Positions 33,955 to 48,100 of a stretch of 64,000 nucleotides of DNA are shown here, piece after piece. How positions within the stretch are numbered: position 1 is the first letter of the stretch; the number at the start of each line of letters is the position of its first letter. A program made the position numbers and the translations under genes. The notes under the pieces were generated by a model. That model was not told where the DNA came from. It worked only from the letters and a program-made list of their open reading frames with translations, and made no database searches. Source of the DNA: Lamellibrachia columna (lineage: Eukaryota; Annelida; Polychaeta; Sabellida; Siboglinidae); the NCBI GenBank assembly GCA_963662155.1, contig OY759263.1, positions 42,586,969-42,650,968 on the forward strand, written 5' to 3'.

Positions 33955-36120
33955 TCATTCGACCTCTCTGAGAATGGGTTTCTTCCGCTCTGGCACAAAT
34001 GGTACGGCACCTGGCTTCGAGTGCACGCGTCTGTTGACTTCCCTGAAACATGCGAACACGTCTTATGGCAAACCATATAACAAGAGCAAGCCCTCTGTAA
34101 ACAGGTTCAAGTTAATCTAATTCAGTTAATTAATTATTACAAGTTAATATAATTCAGACAATAAAGAATCTAACACGTTTTCTACTGAGACGACACGACA
34201 TAAGACGTGTGCTAAGAATTGCTATTCGACCATTAAATCTGCCCGAGTGCTTCATTTAGCCCTTCGTGAATCAGGTTTGTTGATGTTCATATCTGTAGTG
34301 GGTGACATTTAAGTAATATGCACTGTCAATTCTATGTAATATTAATCCCATGATTTTATCCAAACCTAATGATATATTTGCACAAACAAGCTGCCATGTC
34401 GTAGTCGATACTAGATAAGATTGAGTTTTTGTGTCTGAAACTAGACGAGTGATGTGACAACTTCAATGCTTGTGTGGAGACGAGTTACATCATGGTCAAA
34501 CGATCCATCGTCTAATTATTGTTGGGCAGCAGGAATAGCACCAATTCATGCTAAAATGTTCTCTTCTTGTGTACAATGTCTCATTTCTGCATTGTCAAAA
34601 TACACCTTTCTTGTAATAAAATGTCTATAAAATAATTGAATGATGTACAATTCCTGCTGCAATGCACGCATGCACACACTCCCCAAGCTGCTTTATGCCT
34701 GTGAAACTTGGGACAGTGTATCAACGTCATGCCAGGAAGCTGAATCACTTCCACACATCCAGCCTCGGAAGAATCCTCGACATCAAGTGGCAGGACAAGA
34801 TTCCGGACACTGAGGTCCTTGCTCAAGCAGGCCTAGCCAGCATCCACACCGTCCTGATGCAGTCTCAGTTACAACGGGCAGACCATGTAGCATGCAATCC
34901 AGACTGGGTGCCGAACACACTCTCCTACGGTGAGCTACAAGAAGGTAAGCGCTCACAAGGAGGGCAAAAGACGTTTGAAAGACAATGTGAAGATCTCCGT
35001 GAAAGTGTTTGCCATCAACCCCAATACCTGGGAACACACTGCTCAGGACCGTGCTGAGTGCCGCTCCTCCCTGTACAAAGGCGCTGCAACCTGTGAGGCA
35101 AACAGAACTGCTGCAGCAGAACAACGGAGGCAAGCCAGAAAGTTAAAAGCCAGCGACCCCGACACCACGCGCTGCTGCCATCCCCTGTCCACACTGCCAG
35201 AGAATCTTCCAGACACAGATTGGCCTCTTCAGCCACCTGCGTACTCACAGATCAATCCAGCCCCCTCAACCCCCGGATCACTGAAGTGGTGCTTCGCCAT
35301 GGACGAATGAGAGAGAGAAGCTATGTATAGACTTCGGCAGCAACTAGTCGCTAGCATTGACCAAGCAATTCGTCGCAACTGTTTTATATTTTCTATATCG
35401 AATGACTTATTGACATTTTAAGACAATCACAACCGCGCCCCAGGGGCCCACGCACACACACATAATCTTGACTAAAAATCACTATTCCATCATGTACACA
35501 CTACGTGTGTGTGTGTGGGTGCGTGCGTGCGTGCGTGCGGTTGGTGTGTGTGTGTGGTGTTGTGCATGTTTTATTAAAAAAATAACAGCTGATGAAACTG
35601 TTTACATACTTTTGTTTCTGGGCAGCCCGTATGATGCGGTGTTCTGCAGCTGCTGAGTGGATTGCCTTGGGCACGTGTCTGTGGCGGGCAATGCGCCGGA
35701 CTTGAGGATGGTGCTGGAATTTCTCCTTCAATTTGGCTGTGTAGTTGAAAGCTTCGCGTTCCCGCGGCCGCAGCTGTTGGGCGAATGTTTATATAATTAA
35801 GTACAGTAAAATGGTGCCAAAATTTGTTATTCTGCTGTCAGAATTTACCAAAATTAGTTAGGATATCAGCTGAACATTTTCATTTTGATATTAGTGGGCC
35901 ACTTTGTCAAACATATGCAGCTCTTTCTGATGGTAGTGTCTTAAGTCAATCAAGAGGTTCCTTCCATCTGTATTTTAACAAAAGTTTGTTGCTAAGGATA
36001 ATTTTGATAATGACAGTAGAGACAATAGTCAAATTCGATTCTCTTGGTTGATTCTGAAAGCATACCATTATGGGAAATGTAAATCAACATATCAAATGTG
36101 ATTCATAAATGCAATAACTG

Positions 36121-36162
<42 letters not shown>

Positions 36163-39100
36163 CAATTATTGCATGTATGAATCACATTTGGTATGTTGAT
36201 TTACATTTCCCATAAGATAGTAAAGCCAGAATGCAGCTTAGAAGAGGCGGTTGTCAAGCAGAGGTTGAGCTACCACTGGTGACCAGAATATATAACTGCT
36301 TGGAAAACATGTCCTTGCTTGGAAAACATGACCTTGCTTGGAAAACATAATTATAGATACGACTCTAATGAGTTGTAAACCTCTCTTCCTTTAGTTATCT
36401 GAAACCCTCCATCAAAAGTAACATAACAATTCTGCTCAATCTCTAAAACCTTTTCTCATACAGTCCTTGGGTAACAGAGTCATTTCAAGATATCATTTCA
36501 AGATATCCAGCACAATTCTGCTCCTGCCCTGTTGTTTTCTCAGCATTCAAAACTTTGATTCAAATAAAACGTAAGTGTCACTGACCACGCCAATCTTCTC
36601 GGAAGCCTGCGCCTTCCACACTCGGACGTTCATCTCGTCCGAACCAGACAGAATATATTTGTTATCAAGCGACCATCGCACGCAGACCACTCTCTGCATC
36701 CTCTTGGTGTGGTAAACCTCCCTGAAAAACATTAAAGCCACACCAAAAATATATTTACTTTTGCTACTAAGGCTAATATCTTATCCATATAAGACGTTTT
36801 ATTTGTTTTCTCCTGAAATAAAATAAATGATATCATAAAGATTGTCTTTACAAATCAGCAACAAAATGTTGCATTTCAATGTTCAGTAAAGATATCAACA
36901 GCACTTTACGTAGCACACAGGTCATCTCCAATTTGCAGGAGGTTTTTGATGAAGTGAAAATCTTGTTTGTTACCATGGAAACATGGGTCTGGCAGAACCA
37001 TATTACAGCAATCATTCAAATTACAAAATTGTATCTTGCACCTTATGCTCAAGTGGGAGCAAAGATGATTGAGCGAGTCTCGGTGTAAGTATAAATGCAC
37101 TAGTGCACTGTGTTAGCCCACGACTGTGTTAGCCTACTAACAGCCTCCGTACCTGCTGCGACTGTTGTCGACGGGAAAGATTCTGAGTGACTTGTCATAA
37201 CTGCCAGACACAAACTCCTTGCCTGTCGGTGAGTAGTCAACGTCTAGCACTGCGGGAAATAGACAAGGATATCACTATAAAATTAAACAGACCATTATGC
37301 TTTTGCTGGATAACCATGCCATGCTCTCGTACTTATCCCGACCCAGTCCCCTTTGAGCCTCTGAACCCAAGTCAGTCCTTAACCATTACTCTTACAAGAA
37401 ATGCTGGTGAGAACATTTTATATATTTTGCAACCAAAACAAAAGTATGCACATACTTCATATAATGTATCACTGTAACACTTGCTTGTGTATTAAACATT
37501 TCGTAAATCTACAACTTTCTAACAAAATCAACAAACAATATTCGGAAAAGGTGTAAAACACCCTCTCATAAATCAAGCAATCATTCTAACTGTCACCAAA
37601 TGGGACTCGCAGCGAACTCGTACCAAAACAATATTACAATTCTCTGTATTATGCTGTGTCAGTTGAATGAAAATGTTCAGAATAAATTATGTCCAAAGAA
37701 GTTATACATTCACTAATGAGTTTGACTAAAGGAAAGAGCTGTATTTATACAGCATACCTCCAACATTTATTGCTCAGAGTGCGTTACACTTTGTCCATGT
37801 TCATGCAAACTTATATTGAAGCATCCAGCCATGTAATTGCTGCGTGAAAACTGTCTATTGCCAGGTACACACGTATACAGCTGAGTGAACTGAAGAAAAG
37901 GGGGAGAACAAAATTGTCCAAGTTTTGAAACGGCAATAGGTAGACTCAAACCCTGATGGACAGTCCAGCGTTCTACGACCGAGCTACAGCACCCCACAAT
38001 AAATATACAAACCTGCCGACACATGGTCTTTGTGCACGTTCAACGGCATGTCCAACTTTCGCATGTCAAACGTGTACAGACTGCAACGTGAAGGGTGGTA
38101 AGACAACATGCAATACCAAAGACATTCACCATAAACAGCTCGGCAACACAGCCTAAATTACGTAGCCTTTAGTATGAAAAAGACTGCCTTTATTTACTGC
38201 AATTCTGGAAGTTACACTACAACATAAACATGTTTTAATAAAATAATGTAATATGTTAATATAAAACTTCGTTCGCACCTAAATCCCTGGAAACCAAGCT
38301 TAGAAGCACATCAAAACAAAAAAGGTTATATCTTGAGATGAGCACTATTTAAGTTGGCAACAGATATTAAATATCATATTTAAGCATCCTACTGTGAATC
38401 ATACTTTCTTATTAGTCCATAATATTTAATCTTCTTCATAGCAAATTTGAACTATCAAGATATTAGTATTCTATGTCATCAGCACCTATAAAACCACCTA
38501 TAAACCACCTACTTGTAGTCTTCATTGGCAGCTGTGAAGATAAATGCTTCCAGTGGATTCCATGCAATCGTATTTGACCTCAGCTTCAATATGACCTGGA
38601 GAGCCAACAATACAAAGTGAACTTATCTCCATATTTTGTTGCACAGAATGAAAAAAAAATAGCATTTCAAAAATATCACAAGAAAAATATGATGGGAGGA
38701 TGAAACATTTTAGAAAGATATTACCATAATATTTAAAACAAATGGTTCATGCAAGCAAGCAGGTTTTTAGGATGGTAGTTATTCACAACTACATCCATTT
38801 GATGAATTCATTAAATTCTTGCTTTTTGGGATTATTTTTTACTTATCTCATTTTAAAGTAAACACATATGTCGAGACAGGATGCTGAGGGATATTATGAA
38901 AACAAGGATGGCAATTTCTGGTGCCTGTGAAATGTAGTGACATGGTAAGGCAAAGGAAACATTAATGACCAGGCAAGACTACTAAAATGTCCCACTTAAA
39001 ACTGCACCAGTGCTTCTCTTGCCATTTTAACAAGGAATACATCTGAATTAATCCACTTGTACACCCACCTTTCTAAGCGGTGCTGACCCCCTCATGTCAT

Positions 39101-42100
39101 AGAGGATGATACTGCGATCAGACGCTGTAGCTCCAAGAAGGTTCCTCTAAAAGATTCATTAAATTTCTATTCAAAAGTATATTCAATCTTGTTCACCAAT
39201 TTCAAATACCATATTCGTCCTATTAAGCATACATTCTCTAATGAGTATATACCCCCATTTTTATTCAAGATTCAATGATGAAAGAAGTCTGAGAAAATCG
39301 AAAATTTCACCTATATCAACTTTGGTATATTTTTTATCATTTGCAAAGTTTTGTTGTGGTGCCAACCATGGTACCACCTGGTGGATTGGTAAAAACACAG
39401 TGGTGCCTCCTGGCGGAAATGTTTGCATAATTTGTTTTCGCACAGATTTTTTGCAAAAATACAATTTGTGACTAAGCCTGGCCCTCTTGGCCTCCAACAA
39501 CATGCCATTGTTTACAACAATCTTTATCATAATCATCCTATAAAACAAAGGTGTTGTTTGTTCATCTTGCCATGAGTCTATGCCCAGTGTGGCAGAAACA
39601 AGCTATCAGTTTATAACATTGCATGGAAAAATAAGTCTGAACTGAAAAACATGTTAGACAACAATAAATACTGGTGCTTTTCACCAACCTGAGTTGGGTC
39701 CAGTAAGCCGCCATGCTGATGCTAAACACCATGTGTAGGTTAATTCTCAGAATATTTCTAAAAAAATGTCTGCAAAATCCAGCTACAACTGCAGATGCAT
39801 TTCTACACTTTAAAAATGCCATTGTTATTATTACCTCTACAGGGTTAAATTTGACACTACCGATGCTGTCAACTCCCCAGGTGAAAGATCGGATGGGTTC
39901 ACTGCGCTGTTCGTCCCAGATGTCCACCTGTTGGCCACATGTAGCAAACTTATTCTCACTCCAGTGATGAGTCACCGAGTGGAATGGGGTCTGAAAAATA
40001 TATTAAATTATGAAAATCATAAATATCCACATGACAATATTAAAATGTGTTTTATTTATTTATCAGAATGTTCTTCTACATATCACTTATTTATGTTTCT
40101 TGTGTAGTTAATTGTAAAACTAATCTACTAAATCTCTCTCTCTTCAACATTCAATATAAGATAAGACATGCACACTGTTCACCCCACACACTGCCAAGTT
40201 TTTCTACTAGAGCCCTAAATGTTGTGGCAAGTATTTTGTCAATGTATTTACATGTATTAGCAATGTAGCAATGTAGCTGTAATTATTAAAGCAACACTAT
40301 GGCACACCGACAATGTCTGTGTATTTCATCCTACTTTTTGCAACTATATTAGTACTTCTATCCTACTGTCTGCTGGAAAGCACATGCACTCCATAATCCC
40401 CAACAAAATGATACTACGACAACTCGCACCGCTCATCTTATATTAGATGACACGTGTTTGAGGTGGTGAAAAAGGCAGATGTAGGTGGCAGTAGATCTAT
40501 CCACCTAACACACGCACGCACGCACGCACGCACGTTTACAACCGTTGTTTATTTTCATGCCATAACAAAAAGTTGTATATTATTACTATTAATTATAAAT
40601 GTCACTATATTTAAGCCATTGTTACATTGTATACCAACCTTGCCCAGAATTGTATTCATGGGTTCCTCTTCTTGTCCTCGCTCCGGAGACTCTGAATTCC
40701 ACTGTTTTATTGTCATGTCTTCACCACACTAAAAACAACACACACGATAAAAATGCAGTGGAATCACTGGAATGCGATCCATAGCAATATGACTTTTGTT
40801 ATGAAGTTTGTATATAGCACGGCATCCAGTCCTTGGGACTGTTCAAAGCACTTTACACTTCACCCCCTGGCAGACATGTTTACACTTCACCCCTGGCAGA
40901 CATGTTTACACTTCACCCCTGGCAGACATGTTTACACTTCACCCCTGGCAGACATGTTTACACTTCACCCCCTGGCAGACATGTTCATTCCAACATCAAC
41001 TCGACTTATCTGTAAGTGTACTTCATTTCAAAATTTTATTGTTTTCTAAATGACCCCTGAGGTTCATACAGCTGAATGTGTGTAAATGAACCATCTCTTT
41101 TTGTCTTCTTTAAAAACTTTGGCTCAATTTCCACCAGATGGTGATGTTAACTACAGTGGCTACACATTTCTCGCCCTGTGTAGGATCTTTTACTTCCCCT
41201 AACATAGACACGAGGTAGAAGGGACCTATGACTAAGCTATAGTGTCTCATTCGAACGATGCAGGCAATTAAAGTAAATGAAATATAGACTTGAACCCTAA
41301 TTCCTTACATTGACATTCTGGCACTCTAGCCATTATGGTACTGTCTCTCACCCGCATACTAAATGAACCGTTTTCTATTCTACAGTAATTTATACCACAA
41401 CACAACTAGTGAAACCGTACTCCTAAATGCCAAACATACCGAGAAAAAGTAGTCGCCAGATGGGTGATAACACAGCCCACGAACAAACCCGTCGTGGGCG
41501 TTGATTGTTCTCACACACGTCCGCTTCGGAAGGTTCCACAGTCGGATCTGTGGAATAAGATAATGTGGGTGTAGAAAGAGATAAATGAACAGGTGAAAAT
41601 CAGGCATTGACATTGTCATTATCATTTTGTCAACTTTTTCAACGACGTACAAAAGTTGAGTTTTGGGTCTTCATATATATGTCAAGGTACACTTATATTT
41701 ATATGGTTGATAATGTTATTAAATATCCACAATCAATATAATTTATGGGTTGAAGAGCACGAAAGCGATCAGGCTTGTGTAAATTTAATATAACATTGTT
41801 AGACAAGAAGAAACAATATAATAGTTTCCTACTAAATTATTATGACTTTAAATAAAATTGCAGGATCGTGATATCCAAGTGCAGCATTACTGACATAATT
41901 GACTGGGGCCCAAAAAGATTGAGGTGTTCAGACATAATAACCATGGCTGGGGTCAATTCCATTTAATCAATTCCAATTCCTTTCAATAAAATTTAATCAA
42001 TTCCAATTCCTTTTTTTCAATTCAATTCCAATTCAATTCCGAATTAGTTCTATGGGTGTTTTTCTATCCAATAGATAATAGTCTATTACTTTTTTAATAC

Positions 42101-45100
42101 ATCTACTGCTGCAAACTTACAAAATATCAGGTTTGTTTGCATGTTATTCCAACAGCTAGTAATTGTAAACAATGTATAGACAATGGCTGAGCCATTATTC
42201 AAACAACATGAAAAGACAAGTAGGCTGATCATTTTATGGTTTCAGAAATACCTGCTCAATGAAACAATGCAGGAATAGCAAGCCAATTACTTAATTGTTG
42301 GGATGCCCCATTGGGGTGGATATGGCTTCAAACATACCTTGCACACACAAAGGACATGGTTTCAGATATGTGCAGGCAGACAACAAATGTTATCTTAGAG
42401 CAGGAGCTGCAAACTGTATTGAATTCAAAGTAAGCTTATCATACCCCACCATAGTTTGATTTGAGCAGAACTTCTGAGTTCTTTTTTCCAATTGCCACAT
42501 GGTAACATTGTCACGCAGACCTTTTTCAAATTTGGACAAATGTTCTCACCTGGTGTACAAATGTTTGTTTAGGTGCTACAAAGACTGAGTTCATATACAA
42601 TTCTAGGGTTGGATTGAGGATCACATTGGAAATAAAACCAGATCGCACCAGCACAAGAAAATTAGGTTCAATTCATTTTTTAATTCACCCAAGCCCTGAT
42701 AATAAACCAGGTATTTAGCACAGCAGCCTGTAATACTATATACACTTTTTGGGATAAATTATAGCAACATTGACTGATTACATTTACCTTTGTAGATGGA
42801 TGGATAACTAGGTTTAAAAAAATACTTCTGAGCCTAAATTTCTGATTTAAAAACTGGATACTTAATTCGCAGATGGTATTATTATTTTGGAAACCCTGAG
42901 ATAGCAGCTCCAAGCCAGTGGACAAAAAAGCCATAATCTATGTTTAACATTATTTGTTAACATTATTGTTTAACACTCCACTCCTAACATTGTTAGGAGT
43001 GGAGTGCCTGCATTATACTATTGGGCAATTTCTAAATTTAAATTGGGCAAATCTACAATCAGCCTTCTTTGTGACTTTGTTTTAGTAACTTTATATCTAG
43101 CTTCTTTTTGATGTTGTATTGCCTACAACCCTCATCTGAACAACAAACTGGGGTTTCTACCTCTCCATCACATGATCCGGACAGTATTCTTGATAGTGCC
43201 GTAGGATGCTTGACCATGTAGTGGACACCATCTCTGTGGCCATCCAGAGACCCAAGGAAGGGCTTGGCAAACACTCGCTCCAACTTAACAGCATTCAGGG
43301 CACGCACGTACTCCCTCGGTGCTTCAAACGGGTGCAGCGACGGATCATAGTTGCGTGGCACTGTAATTAAAAGAAGAACATTATTGAAAGGTGGCTGATA
43401 TTCAGAAGACAAAGCTCTTACAGAGTATAATCATAGTTGGTTTTGCCAATATGTGTCAGTAAAGGTAAATAACAGCTATGATGTTGTTTTGACAGCACAA
43501 GCAAAATGCGTCACTTTTACACTCAGCTAAATACAAATAATAAAATACGACATATTAAACTGTGTCTTACTCATAGACATAGTCACACGCCCCAGCAGGG
43601 ATGTTGTTCGGTTCCTGTTGGACCACAAACTAACTCGCCTGGGATATTTGGCACATATTAAAATGCAATAAGCACATGCATGCAAACATGTATTTTGTGT
43701 ATGTAATCATTATGATACATATACCACAAAAGTTACTTGAGACATCTCTTCTTCTCATGCCACTACACTTATTCCTTTCCACTGCAGTACACAGTCTCTG
43801 GCACAGGAGTTCTGCCAAGTCATCTGGTCTGCAGGGCTTTGGTAGGAGGGGGCATTCTAGCAGATGTTCCATCGTTTGGGGTCCTGTCCACAGTCCCATT
43901 CAAAGCTGGCATACTGGCTATACCCCACCTCTGCATCAAGTGTCTGCAGCGCCAAACACCAGTCCTGAGGCAGTTGAGACACTGCCAGGCTGGCCACGGC
44001 TTTCTAGAGTCTCTTGACAGGGGCTCATCAGGGTCATGAGACACTTTGTGACGCCTTGACTACAGAGGTGTTGAACAATCATGTATCCTGCAGCTGTGTG
44101 GCTTACCATCCAGGGACTTAACAGCTGTGTGGCTTACCATCCAGAGACTTAACAGCTGTGTGGCTTACCATCCAGGGACTTAACAGCTGTGTGGCTTACC
44201 ATCCAGGGACTTAACAGCTGTGTGGCTTACCATCCAGCGACTTAACAGCATGAAGGAAGCTATTCATGGACTTCAACCTCTTGGGTGCTGGTTCACGTTG
44301 AAATAGGGGTGGCGAGTGTCACTTTCACTCTCTATTTGTGAGAAGGATGCCCTTCTCATCGATGGTGGAGCTAGTTGTTTTGGCCCATGCTGACGGATAG
44401 TTCGACCCACTTCGCTGAAATCCGCGTTGCAATTGAAATCAGCTATGGTAGTTTCGGCCCACAGTGGAAATCTAAGAACATTAATTTCTGCCCCTCTATA
44501 TATTGTGTGAATTATAATTGCGCACACACACTAATATACTTATAATATTAATAATATATAATTTTTATACCGAAATCCGCATTGGAATTGAAATCAGCTA
44601 CGGTTGTTTCGGCCCACAGTGGAAATCTAAGAACAGTCATTTCTGCCCCTCTATATATTGTGTGAATTATGATTGCGCACAGATACATGTATATGCACAC
44701 GCTCACACACTAAATATACTTATAATATTAATAATATATAATTTTTATACAGGAGTATCCATAAAATACGTGGAAGCATTTAACATACTTAAATAATGAT
44801 TAAAATCTAAGCAAATAATTTTTAAACAAAATCTGACACACTGTGAAACAAACATAAATAATACAAATTTTTTTTAATAAAAAAAGCCCCCAAAAAGGCA
44901 CAACTTAAAGCCATAAGGTTTGTCTACAATTGTTTTGTTTGCAATTTCATATGTAACTACTTCTGAGCACACCACGCCTGTCGTCTGTATATATCATATA
45001 CAACTATCATATATAGGTCGAGGCGAGACGGCTTCCGGTTACGATGTCTGTTTACGTATGAGCTCTGTTGCTTAGTTAATTTTTGGCTGTTTACAGTGGA

Positions 45101-48100
45101 GAAAGGGTGTTTTTCATCCTAATCATATTATTCTAGTAACATACTGATTACCATACCATACCGTGATGTTTAGATATAAATTCTGAGCTGATGCGATGTG
45201 AATCCAATCTTAAACTGTAAATCGATCCATTCGGATTTCCCACACCAAATTTTTTTAATTCTTCCAGTTAGGTGCACAATGTAAACAACACAGGTAAGGA
45301 TAGGACAAATTTAGTGATAACATTAACATAGGTAGAGCTGCACTCCCAACCTGAGTCATCTGTATACAAACAGGCAAATTTCAACCAAGGCGTCTTTTAC
45401 CCAGAGTAGCACTGGGACAGATTTATATTTTTCTCATCGAGCACTGCACACTAGTCACAATGCCTTGGAAGCCTCTGCACATACTCTCAGTACAACAGCA
45501 CATATAGAGTAAGTCTAACATACATGAACTTGATTTTTTTCTGGAATTACGGAAATGAGTGAAAACGATCAACACATAGGTCCAAAACAAGATACTGGCG
45601 AAAATGTAGTAATCTCTAGTGCTCCAATCGCAAAACTAAAAAATAAGGGGACACGGAGGGGTAGAAAAAACTGTGAATTGGGAAGCGATGGTAGAGAAGC
45701 TTGGAAATGCAAAGACTGCGAGAAAATCTTTAAAAGTGAGAAAGACAGGATGCTTGAATTCGAGTACTGTGGAAACCGATACTGCATTAAATGCTTGAAA
45801 TTCAAACCTGGCGAATGTGAGGCAATGGGGAAACCGTGGAATCATGGACCAAAGCTTTAGATAGAGGAGAATCTATAGACGTAGCATATCTAGACTTCAT
45901 GAAAGCATTCGACACTGTACCTCATAAAAGACTGATAGGCAAACTTAAAATCATATTGTACGCTGTAAGGCAAGTCTGAAGATAAAATTGCGTTTATTAC
46001 AGTTTAACTACTAAAATTATACAAAACCAAGTTTCTCAGTCCTTGTACAATTTGCACTACTGATCTAACTTCAGTACCACATCAAAGTATAAAATGTCAA
46101 CTAACAGTTCAAAATACAACCAAAAGCAAGAGCGTTAACAAAAGGTGAAAGGACAGTTGATATACACAATAATAAAGACGACTCAAAATATGACTCGCCA
46201 CAATCAGGAGTGGACCAGGAGTTGTACAAATACAAACCGAACAAGTAAGCTATTGGCATATCGTAGTGTCCAGTGTAAGATGACACATCAACATCTGTTA
46301 AGTACCACAGTTCTATCACATTGGTGTTGTTCACAATATTGTCTGTAAAATACCGGTTATCTTATTCAGTACTAATATATAATCATATTGTTTATCTGTA
46401 AGCTCTTTAGCATACTTGTAGGTATTAATGTTGTAATATTAGTACTCTACATGTAAAAAACCCTTAATATAATAAATTCAACAGTCAACAATGTTGTCAA
46501 TTTCACATGTGCATGACCTGACTAGCCTAGCTATTATTCCACTGTTGTTTACAAGCAAGTAAACTTACAGGACTCTAGGGAATAATCAAGATCAGCCCTC
46601 TCCCAGCCACCTCCTAGAGCAATTAATCAATGTAACTTCAAAAGGAGAGAGGGTACCAGCCTGATCCTGGCTTAACTGACAGTTACCTAATACCTATATA
46701 CATGCACAATTTACCCATTGCACCATGTATATCACATATATTAAGTATAACAGTAGCACCACTAGTCATGATTAAAACTGAACTTTCTAAAGCGTTCTGT
46801 ACATTTACCAGCTACTGACTGCAAGTGGTCAAGATCTCATTTAGCCCTGTTGGACATTAAATTTTTAAACAACTGAATTATTAGTAATAAGACAAACTAC
46901 CTACACAGTAAATACAACTAATTACAGGACAAACAGTCATAACAATAATAGTTCATTAACTATATTCTCTAAATTACATTACATTACCCTGGGTGCTGCC
47001 ATCATGTAACTAAACTAATCCAACTGACAAGTGACTATGTCACATCATCATAATGGCATAGAGTATTACACACTAAGATGGACCCAGGCGTTCTTGTCTG
47101 ACCGTGTACAACAGGTCAGTTTAAATGGTATAAACTCTGAGTGGGCAAATGTAACAAGTGGAATTCCGCAGGGCAGTGTCTTAGGACTGATCCTATTTGG
47201 TTCATATATTAATGATCTTCCGGAGAACATCATTTCGAATGTACATATATTTGCGGATGATACCAAGGTTTTCAAAATGATTAGTAGTCCAGATGTCCAG
47301 CATACACTACAGGACGATTTAGATTATTTAACATCTTGGTCAAGTCAATGGTTATTAAGATTTCACCCAGATAAATGTAATTAGATGCACACAGGGAAAT
47401 CAATACAGCAAGAGTATGCTTATAACCTGAAGATAGATAATACTGCCCATAAATTAGGAGAAATAGAAGAACAAAAAGACATTGGGGTTATTATTGATTC
47501 TAACCTAGAATTTGATAAACACATCAACCAAAAAATAAACAAAGCAAACAGTATCACGGCAGCTATTAGCAGATCCTTTACAACCCTAAATCAACATACT
47601 TTTGTGCCATTATATAAAGCTTTAGTTAGGAGTTATTTAGATTATACAATATCAATATGGTCCCCTTTTAAACAGAAATACAAAGATGCCATCAAAAACA
47701 TGCAGAGACGTTCAACAAAGCAGCTTCCTGGTATAAAGGATATTCCTTATCAGGAAAGACTTGAGAGATTGAAACTTCCCACACAGACGAACACGCGGTG
47801 ATATGATTGAGGTATATGAACTGCTTCAAGGGAAATATGACAGTGATGTATCTAACATTGTCAAGTTGCACAAAGACAGTGATACAAGGGAAGGAACAAG
47901 GGGTCATATTTTGAAATTGTTTCTAGAACGTGCTCGTACAAACGTTAGAAAAGAAAGCTTCTCACTTAAGAGTTATCAGATTATGGAATGATCTACCGGA
48001 AGTAGTTGTAACTGCCCCAAGTGTCAACTCGTTTAAAACCCATCTAGATAGACATTCATATTGGATAGGCACTTCAAAGAAAAATTATATATCATGATAG

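Noticed and set aside
45555..45860. A 101-codon zinc-finger protein gene in DCAF13 intron 1
   Set aside because: It is immediately followed by RT sequence of a decayed LINE and matches the Cys-rich ORF1 style, so it is treated as part of that element.
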